A stretch of 64,000 bases of DNA. Source: Nocardia fluminea (GTDB taxonomy: Bacteria > Actinomycetota > Actinomycetes > Mycobacteriales > Mycobacteriaceae). The notes below the pieces were generated by a model. It worked only from the letters and a program-made list of their open reading frames with translations, had not been told where the DNA came from and did not search any database. The translations under genes were made by a program, and so were the position numbers. This document shows positions 1-11,212 of this stretch, in pieces (position 1 is the first letter of the stretch; every line of letters begins with the position of its first letter). The stretch spans positions 1,178,001 to 1,242,000 of the forward strand of contig NZ_PJMW01000001.1 of assembly GCF_002846365.1 (NCBI RefSeq), read 5' to 3'.

Positions 1-519
1 CAGCGCGTCGATGCCGTCGGTGTAGAACTGGAACGCCGCCTGCCGGGTGACGTTGCGATTGTCGACCTGCGAGCGGATCGCGGGCAGCCCCGCCAGATGG
101 CCCAGCGCCGAGCGCACCTCCCCGGCACCGGGCGGCTCTCCCACCACGGCGTTCACCAGGGCGTGCAGGGCCGCGTCGGTGCCCGCGCGCTGGTCGGTGA
201 CGGATTGACGCAGGCGTTGGTCACCGCCGAGCAGGCCGTTGCTCAGGCCGCGCTCGCGCTGCACCTGCTGGACCAGGTCCTGCGCGGCCAGCGCCACCGC
301 CACGGCGTCCACGGTCTCCCCGCTGCGGCGATAGGCACTGACCTGTGTCGACATCGTCAGCCCGAGCAGGGCGAGCACCAGCACCAGCGAGACCACCAGG
401 ATCCGGGCGAGCTGACCGGAAATGGTGCGCGGCCGGATCAGCCCAGCGCCGGCTCGCCGCTGTCGAGCGCCGCCGTCCGATCGGGTTCCGGTCGAGGTCG
501 GCCGGGAACGTGCACGCAC
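1..519 (-). CDS. NIT-domain sensor histidine kinase, N-terminal part (runs off window)
   Basis: The first 173 codons of a membrane sensor kinase; the rest lies outside the window. Residues about 33-57 form one transmembrane helix (ARILVVSLVLVLALLGLT), followed by an extracytoplasmic helical region with the QRERGLSNGLL signature of nitrate/nitrite-sensing (NIT) domains. The GTG start at 519 is preceded by AAGGAG five bases upstream. NIT kinases of Nocardia and Streptomyces usually continue with HAMP and HATPase_c domains, but neither is visible here, so the kinase part is inferred from the family. Two adjacent palindromes lie 58-87 bp upstream of the start. Confidence 0.8.
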   Translation of the reverse strand, partial: MRARSRPTSTGTRSDGGARQRRAGAGLIRPRTISGQLARILVVSLVLVLALLGLTMSTQVSAYRRSGETVDAVAVALAAQDLVQQVQRERGLSNGLLGGDQRLRQSVTDQRAGTDAALHALVNAVVGEPPGAGEVRSALGHLAGLPAIRSQVDNRNVTRQAAFQFYTDGIDAL

Positions 520-900
520 ACCTACTCCTTTGCAATGCCACCGCGATGTCGATCACGGTGGCCCACGGAAAGTCAGGTGCAAACTTGCACTCCGCGCAGT
601 GCGCGGTCAATGCGGAACGGTGTAAAGCAGCAATTCTTGCGCTGATCTAAACATGCCGGAAATGCAGCGGGCTGTGTGTAGCCGAATGCTCACAGCCGCC
701 TCGGCGGCGAGTTGGTCGAGCGGTTCACTGCCGGATACATACAGGTCACCAGAGATCGTGACCCGCAACACATTCGGCACGAAAGAGCGGGCACCGCAAT
801 GTCGAATGCCCGTCATCACTACCCGTTTCGGCGACGTCACGCAAATCGGGAAGCGAAGGCGTATCGATCAATTCGCGTGACCGAACGATATTCGCGAAAA
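520..900. other. intergenic region upstream of the NIT kinase gene
   Basis: These 380 bp separate the kinase start from the 3' end of the next minus-strand gene. No reading frame here has convincing codon use or a ribosome binding site. The region has lower GC than its surroundings and holds two inverted repeats (577-590 and 592-606), annotated separately. I see nothing else in it. Confidence 0.5.
577..606. promoter_or_regulatory. two adjacent palindromes, candidate operator
   Basis: At 577-590 GTGCAA and TTGCAC are perfect inverted arms around AC. At 592-606 CCGCGCA and TGCGCGG are perfect arms around one G. They lie 58-87 bp upstream of the GTG start of the NIT kinase gene, a usual place for an activator or repressor site. 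The binding protein is unknown. Confidence 0.4.
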
Positions 901-1926
901 TTACTCGCCGCCGAGAATTCCCAGCACCTGATCGGAGTAGAAGAACGGCTCGAGACGTTCCCTGATGAGCCCCGCCAGCACACCGTTGCGCTTGGCCGAC
1001 TCGATGACTGCCGGGCCGTAGCGCAGGATCTCGGCGCTGATGTCGTCGGCGTCGAGGCCGAGTTCGGGCAGCATCGCCGAGAGGGTGTGGTCGCTGTACC
1101 TGGCGTAGAACACCTCGACACACTCGCGCACGAGCAGGCCGAAGTATTCCTTCTCCCTTGTAGTCACCGCGATCTCGTAGCAGATCTGGACCAGCTCGTT
1201 GAGGTCCTTCTGTGTGAGGTATTCGCGCAGGCCCGCGACGGGTTCGTCGGCGTGCAGGTCCCAGAACTCCATCGCCGCCGAGTGCACCGGCGCGTCGCGC
1301 AGCATGTCGCGGATCGCGTTGTTGGTGCGCTTGAGCGCGAACAACGCGCCTTTACCCGCGAGGTCACCGACGAAGGTGCTGTCGGCGGCGACCTTCTTGG
1401 CCCGGTTGGCAGCGGACTGACCCAGCGACATCAGCGAGGAGACGCCAGGGATCTTCTCGGCGCGCTCGCGATTGGCCTGCACGAAATCGCCGATCAGCTT
1501 GTCGACGAACCGCGAGGCGACCGTGGCGACGAGCGGGCTCTCGGTGAGCCGGTCCAGGATCCGCTCCTGGGCCTGGTGCATGCCGAAGATCTTCTCCAGC
1601 AACGCTTCCACCGGTTCGCGGTCGACCACGTCGCCGAGGGTGTACTCGGTGTTCGACGCGATGTGGTCATAGATGGCGTCGGAGAAGATGCCGACGGTAT
1701 CGGCGATCACCGGGCTGCCGCCGATGCGGTCGAACACGGTGGCCACCGTCTGCTCGCCCTGTTCCAGGGAGACCACGTCACCGAATCGGATCGTCTCGCC
1801 GACGGCCAGCACGGCGGCCACGTCGCGAGCGATCACCTCGGCGAACCGTTCACCGGTCACCTCGGCGAGCAGGAATTCCACCTGCGCGTCGAGCAGTCGG
1901 TCGGCGATCTGGCGCGCCTGCGTCAT
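901..1926 (-). CDS. conserved hypothetical protein (341 aa)
   Basis: Soluble, largely alpha-helical acidic protein with no signal peptide, membrane segment or motif I recognise. It has strong actinobacterial codon bias and a full-length frame, so it is very probably a real gene. ATG at 1926 follows GGGTGG eight bases upstream; a GTG at 1938 is a possible alternative start. It sits about 50 bp downstream of another unknown gene (1974-2474) on the same strand, and the two probably share a transcript. No function can be assigned. Confidence 0.75.
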   Translation of the reverse strand: MTQARQIADRLLDAQVEFLLAEVTGERFAEVIARDVAAVLAVGETIRFGDVVSLEQGEQTVATVFDRIGGSPVIADTVGIFSDAIYDHIASNTEYTLGDVVDREPVEALLEKIFGMHQAQERILDRLTESPLVATVASRFVDKLIGDFVQANRERAEKIPGVSSLMSLGQSAANRAKKVAADSTFVGDLAGKGALFALKRTNNAIRDMLRDAPVHSAAMEFWDLHADEPVAGLREYLTQKDLNELVQICYEIAVTTREKEYFGLLVRECVEVFYARYSDHTLSAMLPELGLDADDISAEILRYGPAVIESAKRNGVLAGLIRERLEPFFYSDQVLGILGGE

Positions 1927-1973
1927 CTGTGTGTCCACCCATCACGGTCGTTGCTGGAGGGGAGGACGCGTGG

Positions 1974-2474
1974 CTACTTCTCGCCGGAATCGTTGCCCTG
2001 CACCGATTTCCGGATCTGATCCAGCCGCTCACGCGCGGCTTTCTCCCGCGCCTCCCACTGTTCGTCGACGCTGCGACCCGCGGGAGTCCGACGGTCGAGC
2101 TCGTCCATTCCCTGCGCGGTGCCGAAACGCTGCTCGACCTTATCCCGAACCGAGTCGAATGTCGGCACTCCGGAAGTGGAATACCCGCCGGTGGCGGTGG
2201 GTGCGCCGGTCACCGGGGGCCCGGACGGTACCGGCGGTACCGGGATCGCGCCTCCGACCTGCCCGGATGCGACGGGCACCACATCCGCGTCGACGATGTT
2301 CGTGTCCAGAGTCACAGGCGATCCGGATTCGGCATGACCGATCTCGGCCTGGGCCAGCGCGGCGGCGACCGCGCCGAGCCCGGGGCGCCCGGCGACCGCG
2401 GCGCGCAGCACCGAGACCAGCTCGCCGTCGGGCAGCGCGGCCAGGCGGCCGAGGAGTTCGCTCGTTTCGCTCAT
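1974..2474 (-). CDS. hypothetical protein with proline/glycine-rich middle (166 aa)
   Basis: Three visible parts: a helical N-terminus (residues 1-50) rich in Leu and Ala, a low-complexity Pro/Gly/Val/Thr middle (about 70-105), and a charged helical C-terminus (about 110-166) that may form a coiled coil. There is no signal peptide or membrane helix. It is the upstream member of a probable two-gene unit with the 341-aa hypothetical. I do not recognise a family. Confidence 0.7.
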   Translation of the reverse strand: MSETSELLGRLAALPDGELVSVLRAAVAGRPGLGAVAAALAQAEIGHAESGSPVTLDTNIVDADVVPVASGQVGGAIPVPPVPSGPPVTGAPTATGGYSTSGVPTFDSVRDKVEQRFGTAQGMDELDRRTPAGRSVDEQWEAREKAARERLDQIRKSVQGNDSGEK

Positions 2475-2526
2475 ACCGCCAGGCTACGCAGAATCAGCGA
2501 CCGTCGAGCAGCACCGGGACGCGGCG

Positions 2527-3285
2527 TTATCGCGCCGCCCACTCGGCGATGATCTTCGGCCATTGGGCGCCGAGTGTGTCGATCACATCGTTGTGGCCGG
2601 CGCCGGGGACCACGATCAGCTGTTTGGGTTCCCGCGCCGCCGCGTACAGGCGTTCGGCGTGACGCAGTGGGAGGAGTTCGTCGCGGTCGCCGTGCATCAT
2701 CAGGACCGGGACGCGCAGGTTCGCGATGCGCCGCAGGCTCGGGTACGCGTTCGGGATCAGCGGCGCGGGCAGGAACGGGTAGACCGAACGGGCGGCGGCG
2801 CGCATGCCGCTGAACGTCGACATCAGGATCATGCCGGCGGGCGGAAACTCGCCCGCCAATTCGAGCAACACCCCGCCGCCGAGGGATTTGCCCAGGTAGT
2901 AGACCCGATCGGGATCGACTTCGGGTTGCTCGAGCAGGGCCAGCCGGGCCGCTCTGGCATCGAGGTAGGTGCCCTGCTCGCTCGGGGTGCCCGCGCTGTG
3001 GCCGAAGCCGCGGTAGTCGAAGGCGAGCACGTCGAAGCCGGCGTCCACCAGCAGCGCGATGATCGAGACGCGGTCGCCGATGGTGCCCGCGTTGCCGTGC
3101 GCGTAAAGGATGTGCCCGAGTGGGCGCTCGGCGCGCACGAACCAGCCGTGCACGTCGAGTCCGTCGGCGGTGCGCATGGTCAGATCGCGATAGTCCAGGC
3201 CCAGCGCCGCCGGGGTCTGAGCGAGATGCTTCTCGGGGTGGTAGACCAGCGCGTTGAGCACGCGGGTCGCGGGGTGCCGGATCAC
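2527..3285 (-). CDS. alpha/beta hydrolase, BEM46/YqiA-like
   Basis: Serine hydrolase of the alpha/beta fold, 252 residues. The oxyanion region YAHGNAG (61-67), nucleophile elbow GKSLGG (Ser134), acid in MHGDRD (Asp200 or Asp202) and His231 in GAGHND are all present. The N-terminus resembles the YHPE start seen in BEM46-like hydrolases. The natural substrate is not evident. The GTG start overlaps the stop of the upstream TerD gene by four bases (GTGA), so the two are translationally coupled. Confidence 0.85.
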   Translation of the reverse strand: MIRHPATRVLNALVYHPEKHLAQTPAALGLDYRDLTMRTADGLDVHGWFVRAERPLGHILYAHGNAGTIGDRVSIIALLVDAGFDVLAFDYRGFGHSAGTPSEQGTYLDARAARLALLEQPEVDPDRVYYLGKSLGGGVLLELAGEFPPAGMILMSTFSGMRAAARSVYPFLPAPLIPNAYPSLRRIANLRVPVLMMHGDRDELLPLRHAERLYAAAREPKQLIVVPGAGHNDVIDTLGAQWPKIIAEWAAR

Positions 3286-4715
3286 TTGCCGCGACCCGCC
3301 TGGAAGCCGAAGTCCCAGTTGTAGAGGCGGGCGATCTCCACCACGCCGCCGCCCGGTTGACCGGCGGGCGGGCGGACGAAGCTGCCCTCACGACGCACCA
3401 CGAACTCGCCGCCGACGTTCTCGAGCGCGAACAGCACCGCGTCGCGGGAATTGTCGGTGCAGCCGTCCAGCGTCATCTCGATGGGCGCGGAATTCACCGT
3501 GTTCAGCGTGACGGTGGCGTGCACATTGCGGAAATCGCTGGCGCCGTCGTAGATCGAGGCGAACACGAGGATGCGGCGGACGAACTGGGTGCAGTCGAGA
3601 TTGACCGACAGGTTCTCGCCGGTGATGCTGGCGCCGGTGCGGTCGTCCTGGTCGAGGTGGATGAACGGCGGCTCGTAGAGGGCGCCGAAGCGGCGATCGA
3701 GCGCTCGCACGGAGCCGATCGCGCCGTTGACCAGTTCGAAGAAGCAGCACAGGTCGAGGTCGATGTTCTTACCGCGGAGTTTCCCGAACAGGCGGCCGGT
3801 GGCGGCCATCGAGGTCCAATTGAGGTTCACACGCAGGACGCCACCGGTGGCGCCGTGTTTCGTCAAAGAGACCGACGGGGATTCCTTGGTCAGCGACACC
3901 TTGGCGAGGTCGACCGGAGGCGGTGGGGGCGTCGCGAACGGGGGGTTCTGCTGGGCCGGGACGCCGGGCTGGTTCGGCGGCGGCGCGTACTGCGGCTGCT
4001 GCTGATCCGGGAACGCGCGGGTCGGTGGCGTGGGCGGCGGGGTGTGGGGGCGGTTCGGGTGGGGCGCGGGGATGAACGGTTGCGTCGGCGGGGCATACGA
4101 CTGCTGGGGAGTCGGCTGGCCTGAGGCGAACGGCTGCGCGGGTGCGGGAGGCGCGGGAGGCGCGGGAGGCGCGGGAGGCGCGGGAGGCGCGGGAGCATCG
4201 TCGACGGAGATGCCGAAATCGGTAGCGAGCCCGGCCAATCCGCTGTCGTATCCCTGGCCGACCGCCCGGAACTTCCACGCACCCTGGCGGCGGTACAACT
4301 CGCCGAGCACGAACGCGGTTTCCGTGGTCGCCCCACTGCTGTCGAAACGCGCGACCTCGGCGCCGTTGGCGGTGTCGATCACCCGGATGTACAGGCCGTG
4401 GAACTGCCCGAAGGTGCCCCCGTCAGCGGACGCGGCGAGCACGATCGTCTCGATCTGCGGCTCGACCTGCCCGAGATTCACCGAGAGCGCGTCGACGACG
4501 GTGTGCCCCTGCTGTTTGCCCTCGTGCCGCACCGCCCCCGAGGGGTGCACGGCCTGGTTGTAGAACACGAAGTCGTCATCGGAGCGCACCTTCGCCCCGG
4601 CGAGCAACAGTGCGGACGCGTCGGCATCGGGCACCCCCTGCCCCGACTGCCAACCCAGTTCGACGCGGACCGCGGTGGCAGGCACGGCGACATTGGCGCC
4701 TTTCATCATCGACAC
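3282..4715 (-). CDS. TerD family protein with two TerD domains joined by a Pro/Ala linker
   Basis: Tellurium-resistance/stress family protein, 477 residues. Domain 1 (about 5-172) has the TerD motifs [20 protein letters not shown] and the acidic calcium-binding residues. A low-complexity Pro/Ala/Gln linker spans about 173-270. Domain 2 (about 272-470) has [16 protein letters not shown] and [10 protein letters not shown]. TerD proteins bind calcium and belong to membrane-associated chemical-stress complexes. The GTG start is only six bases after a TAGGTT -10 box (4722-4727), so the mRNA is probably leaderless. It is coupled to the downstream hydrolase. Confidence 0.9.
   Translation of the reverse strand: MSMMKGANVAVPATAVRVELGWQSGQGVPDADASALLLAGAKVRSDDDFVFYNQAVHPSGAVRHEGKQQGHTVVDALSVNLGQVEPQIETIVLAASADGGTFGQFHGLYIRVIDTANGAEVARFDSSGATTETAFVLGELYRRQGAWKFRAVGQGYDSGLAGLATDFGISVDDAPAPPAPPAPPAPPAPPAPAQPFASGQPTPQQSYAPPTQPFIPAPHPNRPHTPPPTPPTRAFPDQQQPQYAPPPNQPGVPAQQNPPFATPPPPPVDLAKVSLTKESPSVSLTKHGATGGVLRVNLNWTSMAATGRLFGKLRGKNIDLDLCCFFELVNGAIGSVRALDRRFGALYEPPFIHLDQDDRTGASITGENLSVNLDCTQFVRRILVFASIYDGASDFRNVHATVTLNTVNSAPIEMTLDGCTDNSRDAVLFALENVGGEFVVRREGSFVRPPAGQPGGGVVEIARLYNWDFGFQAGRGK
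4142..4195. repeat. 9-bp tandem repeat encoding the Pro/Ala linker of TerD
   Basis: Six copies of GCGCGGGAG (the first with one mismatch) run head to tail inside the TerD gene. On the coding strand each adds Ala-Pro-Pro. The unit is a multiple of three, so copy-number change by slippage would lengthen or shorten the linker without a frameshift. Confidence 0.9.
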
Positions 4716-4721
4716 CCGTTC

Positions 4722-4727
4722 AACCTA
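4722..4727 (-). promoter_or_regulatory. -10 box TAGGTT of the terD gene
   Basis: TANNNT-type hexamer ending six bases before the GTG start. No ribosome binding site fits in between, which suggests leaderless transcription. Confidence 0.45.
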
Positions 4728-4892
4728 TCCCGCCCCCACTGCGAGCCCAACCGGTCGCCCTACTCCCCGCGCATTCCAGCGTCGCCCGGCACAGGCGCCG
4801 GAGTGTCGCGAGGCTCGTACACGGAGCTCGTCGCAGAGTAGACGGTTCCGGTTCAGTGGACGCGAAATCGCCTGAGGGCCAACCGCTCACGA

Positions 4893-4925
4893 CGAAGGCC
4901 GCCCGGAGGAGCCGGGCGGCCTTCG
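4893..4925 (-). terminator. hairpin terminator after pheT
   Basis: Perfect 14-bp stem with an AGGAG loop lying 16 bp beyond the pheT stop. A long U tract is lacking, as is usual for actinobacterial terminators. Confidence 0.75.
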
Positions 4926-4940
4926 CGTGCCGGGTGAGGA

Positions 4941-7442
4941 TCAGCCGCGCAGTTCGGCACCGACCGCGGTGGTGGCCGAGGCGACGGCGGCGTCGCGGGC
5001 GGCGCTGGCCTCGTCTTCGGTGAGGGTGCGGTCGGGCGCCCGGAAGCGCAGGGCGTAGGTGAGGGATTTGCGGCCCTCTCCTGCTTGGGCGCCTTCGTAG
5101 ACGTCGAACAGGGCGATGCTCTCGAGCAGGTCGCCGCCGCCGGTGCGGAGCGCGGTTTCCACCTGCGCGGCCGGGACGGTCTTCTCGACGCTGATCGACA
5201 CGTCCTGCAGAACTGCCGGGAACGCCGAGATCGTCGGCGCGGGCAGCGATGCACGCAACGGCAGGGCATCGAGGTCCACTTCCAGCGCACAGGTGCGCGG
5301 CGGCAGACCGGCACGCTCCAGCACGGCGGGGTGGAGTTCGCCCGCATGGCCGACGACCACACCGTCGACGAGCAGTTCCGCGCAGCGACCGGGGTGCCAC
5401 GGGAGGTAGGCGGCAGCCCGGCGTTCGATGACGACACCCGCCGCGTCGGCGATGTCGTCGACCAGCGCGAAGGTGTCGGCGGCCTCGGCCGGACGGCCCG
5501 GACCCCACGGACCGCGCGGATCGTGCTTGCCGCTGAGTACCGCGGCGACGTGCACCGGCTGGGCGGGCAGCGACGCTTTGAGCTCGGCGATCTGCTCGTC
5601 GGTGGGACGGCGGTCCACCGGCAGCGCCTCGACCGAGTGGGTCTGCGCGCCGGGCCTCACCACCTGGGCGATGCCGTAGATGGTGAGGTCGCGCGCACCA
5701 CGAGAGATATTGCGGGCGGCCACTTCCAGCAGACCCGGCAGCAACGTGGTCGCCAGTTCGGGGCGGTCGCTGTCGAGGGGGTTCAGAACGCGGGTGGTGT
5801 TGCGGCGCGGGTCGTCGGCGTCGAGCCCCCACACCTCGAACACCCCGCCGGGCAGGAAGGCGGGCGGGGGCACCTCGACGGCACCGGCGAAGGCCAGCGC
5901 CCGGCTCACCGCACGACGGCGTTGCTGCTGTGCGGTCAAACCGCGACCACCGGGCGCGGTCGGCAGCACGGACGGGATCTGCTCGAGGCCCTCCAGCCGC
6001 AGGACCTCTTCGACCAGGTCGGCGGGCTGGTCGAGGTCGGGGCGCCAGCTCGGCGGGGTCACCAGCAGCTGGGTCTTGCCCGCGTCGTTGACCTCGATCT
6101 CGACGCCGGCACCGATCTGGGCCAACCTGCGCACGGAGGTGCCCGCCGGGTAGGTGACGCCGGCGACGCGGTCGGGCAGGTCGATGTCCATCGCAATGGG
6201 CGCGACCGGCTCCAGGGGCACCCGGATGTCGGTGAGCGCGGATTCGATGGTGCCGCCGGTGATGTCGGCGAGCAGCGTCGCGGCGCGGTCGAGCGCGACG
6301 ATGTTGATCTCGGGATCGACGACGCGTTCGTAGCGCTTGCCCGCCTCCGAGGAGAGTTTGTGCCTGCGCGAGGTGCGGTACACCCGCAGCGGGTTCCAGA
6401 CGGCGGCTTCGAGCACCACATCGGTGGTCTCCGCGCCGACCTCGGTGCTCGCCCCGCCCATGACACCGGCGAGGGAGATGACGCCGGAATCATCGGCGAT
6501 CACCACGTCCTCGGCGTCGAGGGTGCGCTCGGTGTCGTCGAGGGTGCGCAGGGTCTCGCCCTTGTGCGCCGAACGAACCACCAAACCGCCGTGCAGCTTG
6601 GCGGCGTCGAAGGCGTGCAGCGGCTGGCCGAGTTCGAGCATCACGTAGTTGGTGACGTCGACAGCGGGCGAGATCGGCCGCATGCCCGACAGCATCAGCC
6701 TGCGCTGCAACCACAGCGGGCTCACCGCGTTCGGGTTCATCCCGGTGACGCGGCGCACGCCGAAGCGAGTGCAGTCCGAATCGTCCTCGAGACGAACGGG
6801 CCAGGCCTGGGCGTCGGCTTCCGGCAGCGTGCGCACGGCGGGGTCGGCGTATTCGAGGTCGAACCCGCAGGCCAGCTCGCGGGCCAGGCCGCGCACCGAG
6901 AAGCAGTAGCCACGATCGGGCGTGATGTTGAGCTCGATGATCGTGTCATCGGTGCCGAGCAGCACGTTCGCGTCGTCGCCGGGCTGCGCGGAACCGGGCT
7001 CGAGCACCAGGATGCCGTCGTGATCCTTGCCGATGCCGAGTTCGGCGACCGAGCAGATCATGCCGTTGGAGGTGTGACCGTAGGTCTTGCGCGAGGAGAT
7101 CGTGAACCCACCGGGCAGCTCGCCACCGGGCAGCACGACGACAACGAGGTCACCGACCGCGAAATTGCGTGCGCCACAGACGATTTCCTGCAACTCGGGG
7201 TTGCCCACGTCGACCTTGCAGAAGCGGATCGGCTTCTTGAACTCGGTCAGTTCGGTGATCTCGGCGACGCGGCCGACAACCAGCGGCTTGTCGATGCTGC
7301 CGCCGATCGGCTCGAGCTTGTCGACCTCTTCGACTTCCAGACCCACCCGGACGAAGCCCGCGTCGAGCTCTTCCGCCGACACCGACCATTCGGGGGTGGT
7401 GCGCTGCAGGATCTCGGTCAGCCAGGACTGTGCTACTCGCAC
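4941..7442 (-). CDS. pheT: phenylalanyl-tRNA synthetase beta subunit
   Basis: Beta chain of the (alpha-beta)2 enzyme that charges tRNA-Phe; 833 residues, normal for the family. In order: N-terminal [10 protein letters not shown], the tRNA-binding OB-fold (about 45-165, with [19 protein letters not shown]), B3/4 editing domain, B5 domain, catalytic-like core and C-terminal FDX-ACB domain starting near [11 protein letters not shown]. The frame is open further upstream into pheS, but family comparison puts the start at GTG 7442. It follows pheS by 19 bp and shares its transcript. Confidence 0.95.
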   Translation of the reverse strand: MRVAQSWLTEILQRTTPEWSVSAEELDAGFVRVGLEVEEVDKLEPIGGSIDKPLVVGRVAEITELTEFKKPIRFCKVDVGNPELQEIVCGARNFAVGDLVVVVLPGGELPGGFTISSRKTYGHTSNGMICSVAELGIGKDHDGILVLEPGSAQPGDDANVLLGTDDTIIELNITPDRGYCFSVRGLARELACGFDLEYADPAVRTLPEADAQAWPVRLEDDSDCTRFGVRRVTGMNPNAVSPLWLQRRLMLSGMRPISPAVDVTNYVMLELGQPLHAFDAAKLHGGLVVRSAHKGETLRTLDDTERTLDAEDVVIADDSGVISLAGVMGGASTEVGAETTDVVLEAAVWNPLRVYRTSRRHKLSSEAGKRYERVVDPEINIVALDRAATLLADITGGTIESALTDIRVPLEPVAPIAMDIDLPDRVAGVTYPAGTSVRRLAQIGAGVEIEVNDAGKTQLLVTPPSWRPDLDQPADLVEEVLRLEGLEQIPSVLPTAPGGRGLTAQQQRRRAVSRALAFAGAVEVPPPAFLPGGVFEVWGLDADDPRRNTTRVLNPLDSDRPELATTLLPGLLEVAARNISRGARDLTIYGIAQVVRPGAQTHSVEALPVDRRPTDEQIAELKASLPAQPVHVAAVLSGKHDPRGPWGPGRPAEAADTFALVDDIADAAGVVIERRAAAYLPWHPGRCAELLVDGVVVGHAGELHPAVLERAGLPPRTCALEVDLDALPLRASLPAPTISAFPAVLQDVSISVEKTVPAAQVETALRTGGGDLLESIALFDVYEGAQAGEGRKSLTYALRFRAPDRTLTEDEASAARDAAVASATTAVGAELRG

Positions 7443-7461
7443 TTGACGTTTCGCTCTCTCT

Positions 7462-9004
<1,543 letters not shown>

Positions 9005-9236
9005 CAGCGTGTTCGACTCGAGAACAGGACGACTCGATGGCTGAACAGACCGGCGATCCGACGTCTCCGCGGGGGCGGCGTGCTCGACTCACCGCTCCCG
9101 GGAGCGGGCTTGCGTTGTGTGGCTTCGGAATTCGGCCCGCGGGGCGGCGCCCGTTTCCGCGGGTGGCGGGGTTGTGCGCGCACCGTCCCGAACAGCAGGC
9201 GGCACCGGAGCAGGGCCAGCACCCGGACAGTGCCGG

Positions 9237-9692
9237 ATGACGGGGTTCGGCGGCAGCCGGGTCTCCTCGCTGTCCTACGTCCGATTCCAGGCCGCGCGAC
9301 CCGATCGGCACGGCCGGCATCCGGGTGTGTTCGGCCTGGTGAACGGGCTGTGGGCCGCAGGCCATCTGAGTGCCGGGGAGGTGCGGTTCCGGCGCGAGGG
9401 CAACGACTGGTTCAGCGAGAATCTGACGAATCCGAGTGACATCGACCCGGCGGTCTACGACCGCGCACGGCATCCGGGTGCCGCCTCGTGGTTCAAGACG
9501 AGCGCGGTGTCGATGATCGACCGAGTCGAGGGTTATCTCGCGATTCTCGACGCACACGGAGTCGAGTGGGCGCGGCTGGATTCCGCCGCGCCGGGCGAGA
9601 TCGTCTATGACGATGCCGAGCAGGTGGTTGTCGTGCCGTTCAGCGGCAACCACCTGCTCAGGGAACCGATCAGCGGCTACTCCACGGGCTGA
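9237..9692 (+). CDS. conserved hypothetical protein (151 aa)
   Basis: Soluble protein with a SYVRFQAARPDRHGRHPGVFGL N-terminus, the DPAVYDRARHPGAASWFK centre and the EIVYDDAEQVVVVPF end. I recognise this pattern from actinobacterial hypothetical proteins of unknown role. ATG 9237 is chosen because homologous sequence begins about there, although the frame is open upstream. Its 3' end overlaps the convergent MFS gene by 16 bp. Confidence 0.75.
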   Translation: MTGFGGSRVSSLSYVRFQAARPDRHGRHPGVFGLVNGLWAAGHLSAGEVRFRREGNDWFSENLTNPSDIDPAVYDRARHPGAASWFKTSAVSMIDRVEGYLAILDAHGVEWARLDSAAPGEIVYDDAEQVVVVPFSGNHLLREPISGYSTG

Positions 9693-11110
9693 GTGTGCCG
9701 GGGCAGGAACGCGGCCACCACCGCGGCGCAGGCGACCAGGGCAGCACCGACCCACACCGCGGGGACGAGGCCGTCCACATAGGCCTGCGGGTCGGTGTAG
9801 GAACCGTAGGAGGCGAAGACCGAGGCCAGGACGGCGATGCCCATAGCGACGCCCACTTCGCGAACGGTGCTGCTGATGCCCGATGCCATGCCCTGGTCGG
9901 CCGGGGAAGCGCTGGCCATCACGATGGTCGACGACGGGGCGAAGGTGAGGCCCATGCCGATACCACCGAGGACGAACGGGGCGACGAAGGCGAGATAGGG
10001 AACGTCGGCGGTGGTGATCATCGCCATCCAGGCCAGGGAGACGGCCAGGCAGAGCTGGCCGATCGCGATGAGGGTGCGGGCGCCGACGCGGTCGACGATC
10101 AGCCCGGCCAGCGGAGCGACGACCATCGGGACCATCGTCCATGGCATCGTGCGGATGCCCGATTCCAGTGGTGAGTAGCCCTGGACCACCTGGAAGAACT
10201 GGGCGAGCAGGAAGATCGAGCCGAAGACGCCGGACGAGAACCCGAAGGACACGATGAAGCTGAGGCTCAGGCCGCGGGATCTGAACATACGCAGCGGGAG
10301 CATCGGATCGGTGACACGGGCCTCCCAGGCGACGAACGCGACGAGCAGCGCGGCACCGCCGATCAGCGCGGTGAGCACCCGCGGTGCGGTCCAGCCGTCC
10401 TCGGCACCGTGGATGACACCCCACACCAGCGCCAGCACGCCACCGGCCGAGAGCAGCACGCCCAGGTAGTCGAGCTTTCTCGCGGCGCCCCGTGATTCGG
10501 CGAGCATGCGGGCGGCGAAGGGCAGCGCCAGCAGACCGATCGGGACATTGAGCCAGAAGATCCACTGCCAGTTCAGGCCGTCGACCACCGCACCACCGAC
10601 GACCGGCCCGACCGCCACACCGAGGCCGGCGATACCACCCCAGATACCGATCGCGGCGCTGCGCATCGTCGCGGGCACCGCGGCGGCCAGCAAGGTGAGC
10701 GACAGCGGCATGACGGCCGCACCACCGACCCCCTGCACCGCGCGGGCGGCGATGAGCATCCACGGCTCGGTGGCCAGCGCGCACGCCGCGGAAGCGACGA
10801 CGAAGATCCCGATGCCGGCCAGGAAGACGCGGCGACGGCCGATCCGGTCGCCCAGGGCCGAGGCCGAGAGCAGCAGCGCGGCGAAGGACAGCGTGTAGGC
10901 GTTGATGAACCACTGGAGGTCCGAAAGTGACGCTCCCAGTTCGGTTTTGATTACCGGCAGCGCGTTCGTCACGACGAGGTTGTCCAGCGTGACCATGAAC
11001 ATCGGTATGCCGACCGCGGCGATGACCGCACCCAGCGGCTTGTTCCTCATCCCGGAGTTCGGGGGCGCGTCGGCGGCGCGCGCGTCGCCGGATTCGAGTG
11101 TTTGCGTCAT
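9677..11110 (-). CDS. MFS drug efflux transporter, DHA2 (14-TM, EmrB/QacA) family
   Basis: Proton-coupled exporter of 477 residues in the inner membrane. It has the DHA2 start (VTLDNLVVTNALPVI), motif A loop ALGDRIGRRRVFL, motif C-like GLGVAVGPVVGGAVVDGL and about 14 hydrophobic segments, ending shortly after the last helix. Substrates cannot be read from the sequence. It is divergent from a TetR gene with two operator-like repeats between, so export is probably induced when TetR binds a ligand. Confidence 0.9.
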   Translation of the reverse strand: MTQTLESGDARAADAPPNSGMRNKPLGAVIAAVGIPMFMVTLDNLVVTNALPVIKTELGASLSDLQWFINAYTLSFAALLLSASALGDRIGRRRVFLAGIGIFVVASAACALATEPWMLIAARAVQGVGGAAVMPLSLTLLAAAVPATMRSAAIGIWGGIAGLGVAVGPVVGGAVVDGLNWQWIFWLNVPIGLLALPFAARMLAESRGAARKLDYLGVLLSAGGVLALVWGVIHGAEDGWTAPRVLTALIGGAALLVAFVAWEARVTDPMLPLRMFRSRGLSLSFIVSFGFSSGVFGSIFLLAQFFQVVQGYSPLESGIRTMPWTMVPMVVAPLAGLIVDRVGARTLIAIGQLCLAVSLAWMAMITTADVPYLAFVAPFVLGGIGMGLTFAPSSTIVMASASPADQGMASGISSTVREVGVAMGIAVLASVFASYGSYTDPQAYVDGLVPAVWVGAALVACAAVVAAFLPRHTQPVE

Positions 11111-11122
11111 GCCCAGCCCTTA

Positions 11123-11174
11123 GTTGTAATCGACTGATAACTTCTTCCGATATCGTTATGCATCGACTGATAAC
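11123..11174. promoter_or_regulatory. two TetR operator repeats between mfs and tetR
   Basis: ATCGACTGATAAC occurs at 11129-11141 and again at 11162-11174 in the same direction, 33 bp apart (about three helical turns). Each is part of a larger imperfect palindrome with GTTGT or GTTAT at the left (11123-11141 and 11155-11174) opposite ATAAC. They lie in the 100-bp divergent promoter and probably let TetR control both genes. Confidence 0.75.
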
Positions 11175-11212
11175 ATGTCAAGAGGCAAGCGAACGAGGAG
11201 GCAGTGACGCCC

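Noticed and set aside
712..2019. 435-codon plus-strand open frame
   Set aside because: Antisense shadow of the minus-strand gene at 901-1926; composition is His/Arg/Gly-rich and lacks any domain.
4142..4195. Repeat block as a CRISPR-like array
   Set aside because: Units are 9 bp, contiguous, without spacers, and code for a Pro/Ala linker.
9037..9240. 67-codon frame before the 151-aa hypothetical gene
   Set aside because: Pro/Arg/Gly-rich, no ribosome site, and the upstream extension of the neighbouring gene is equally unconserved.
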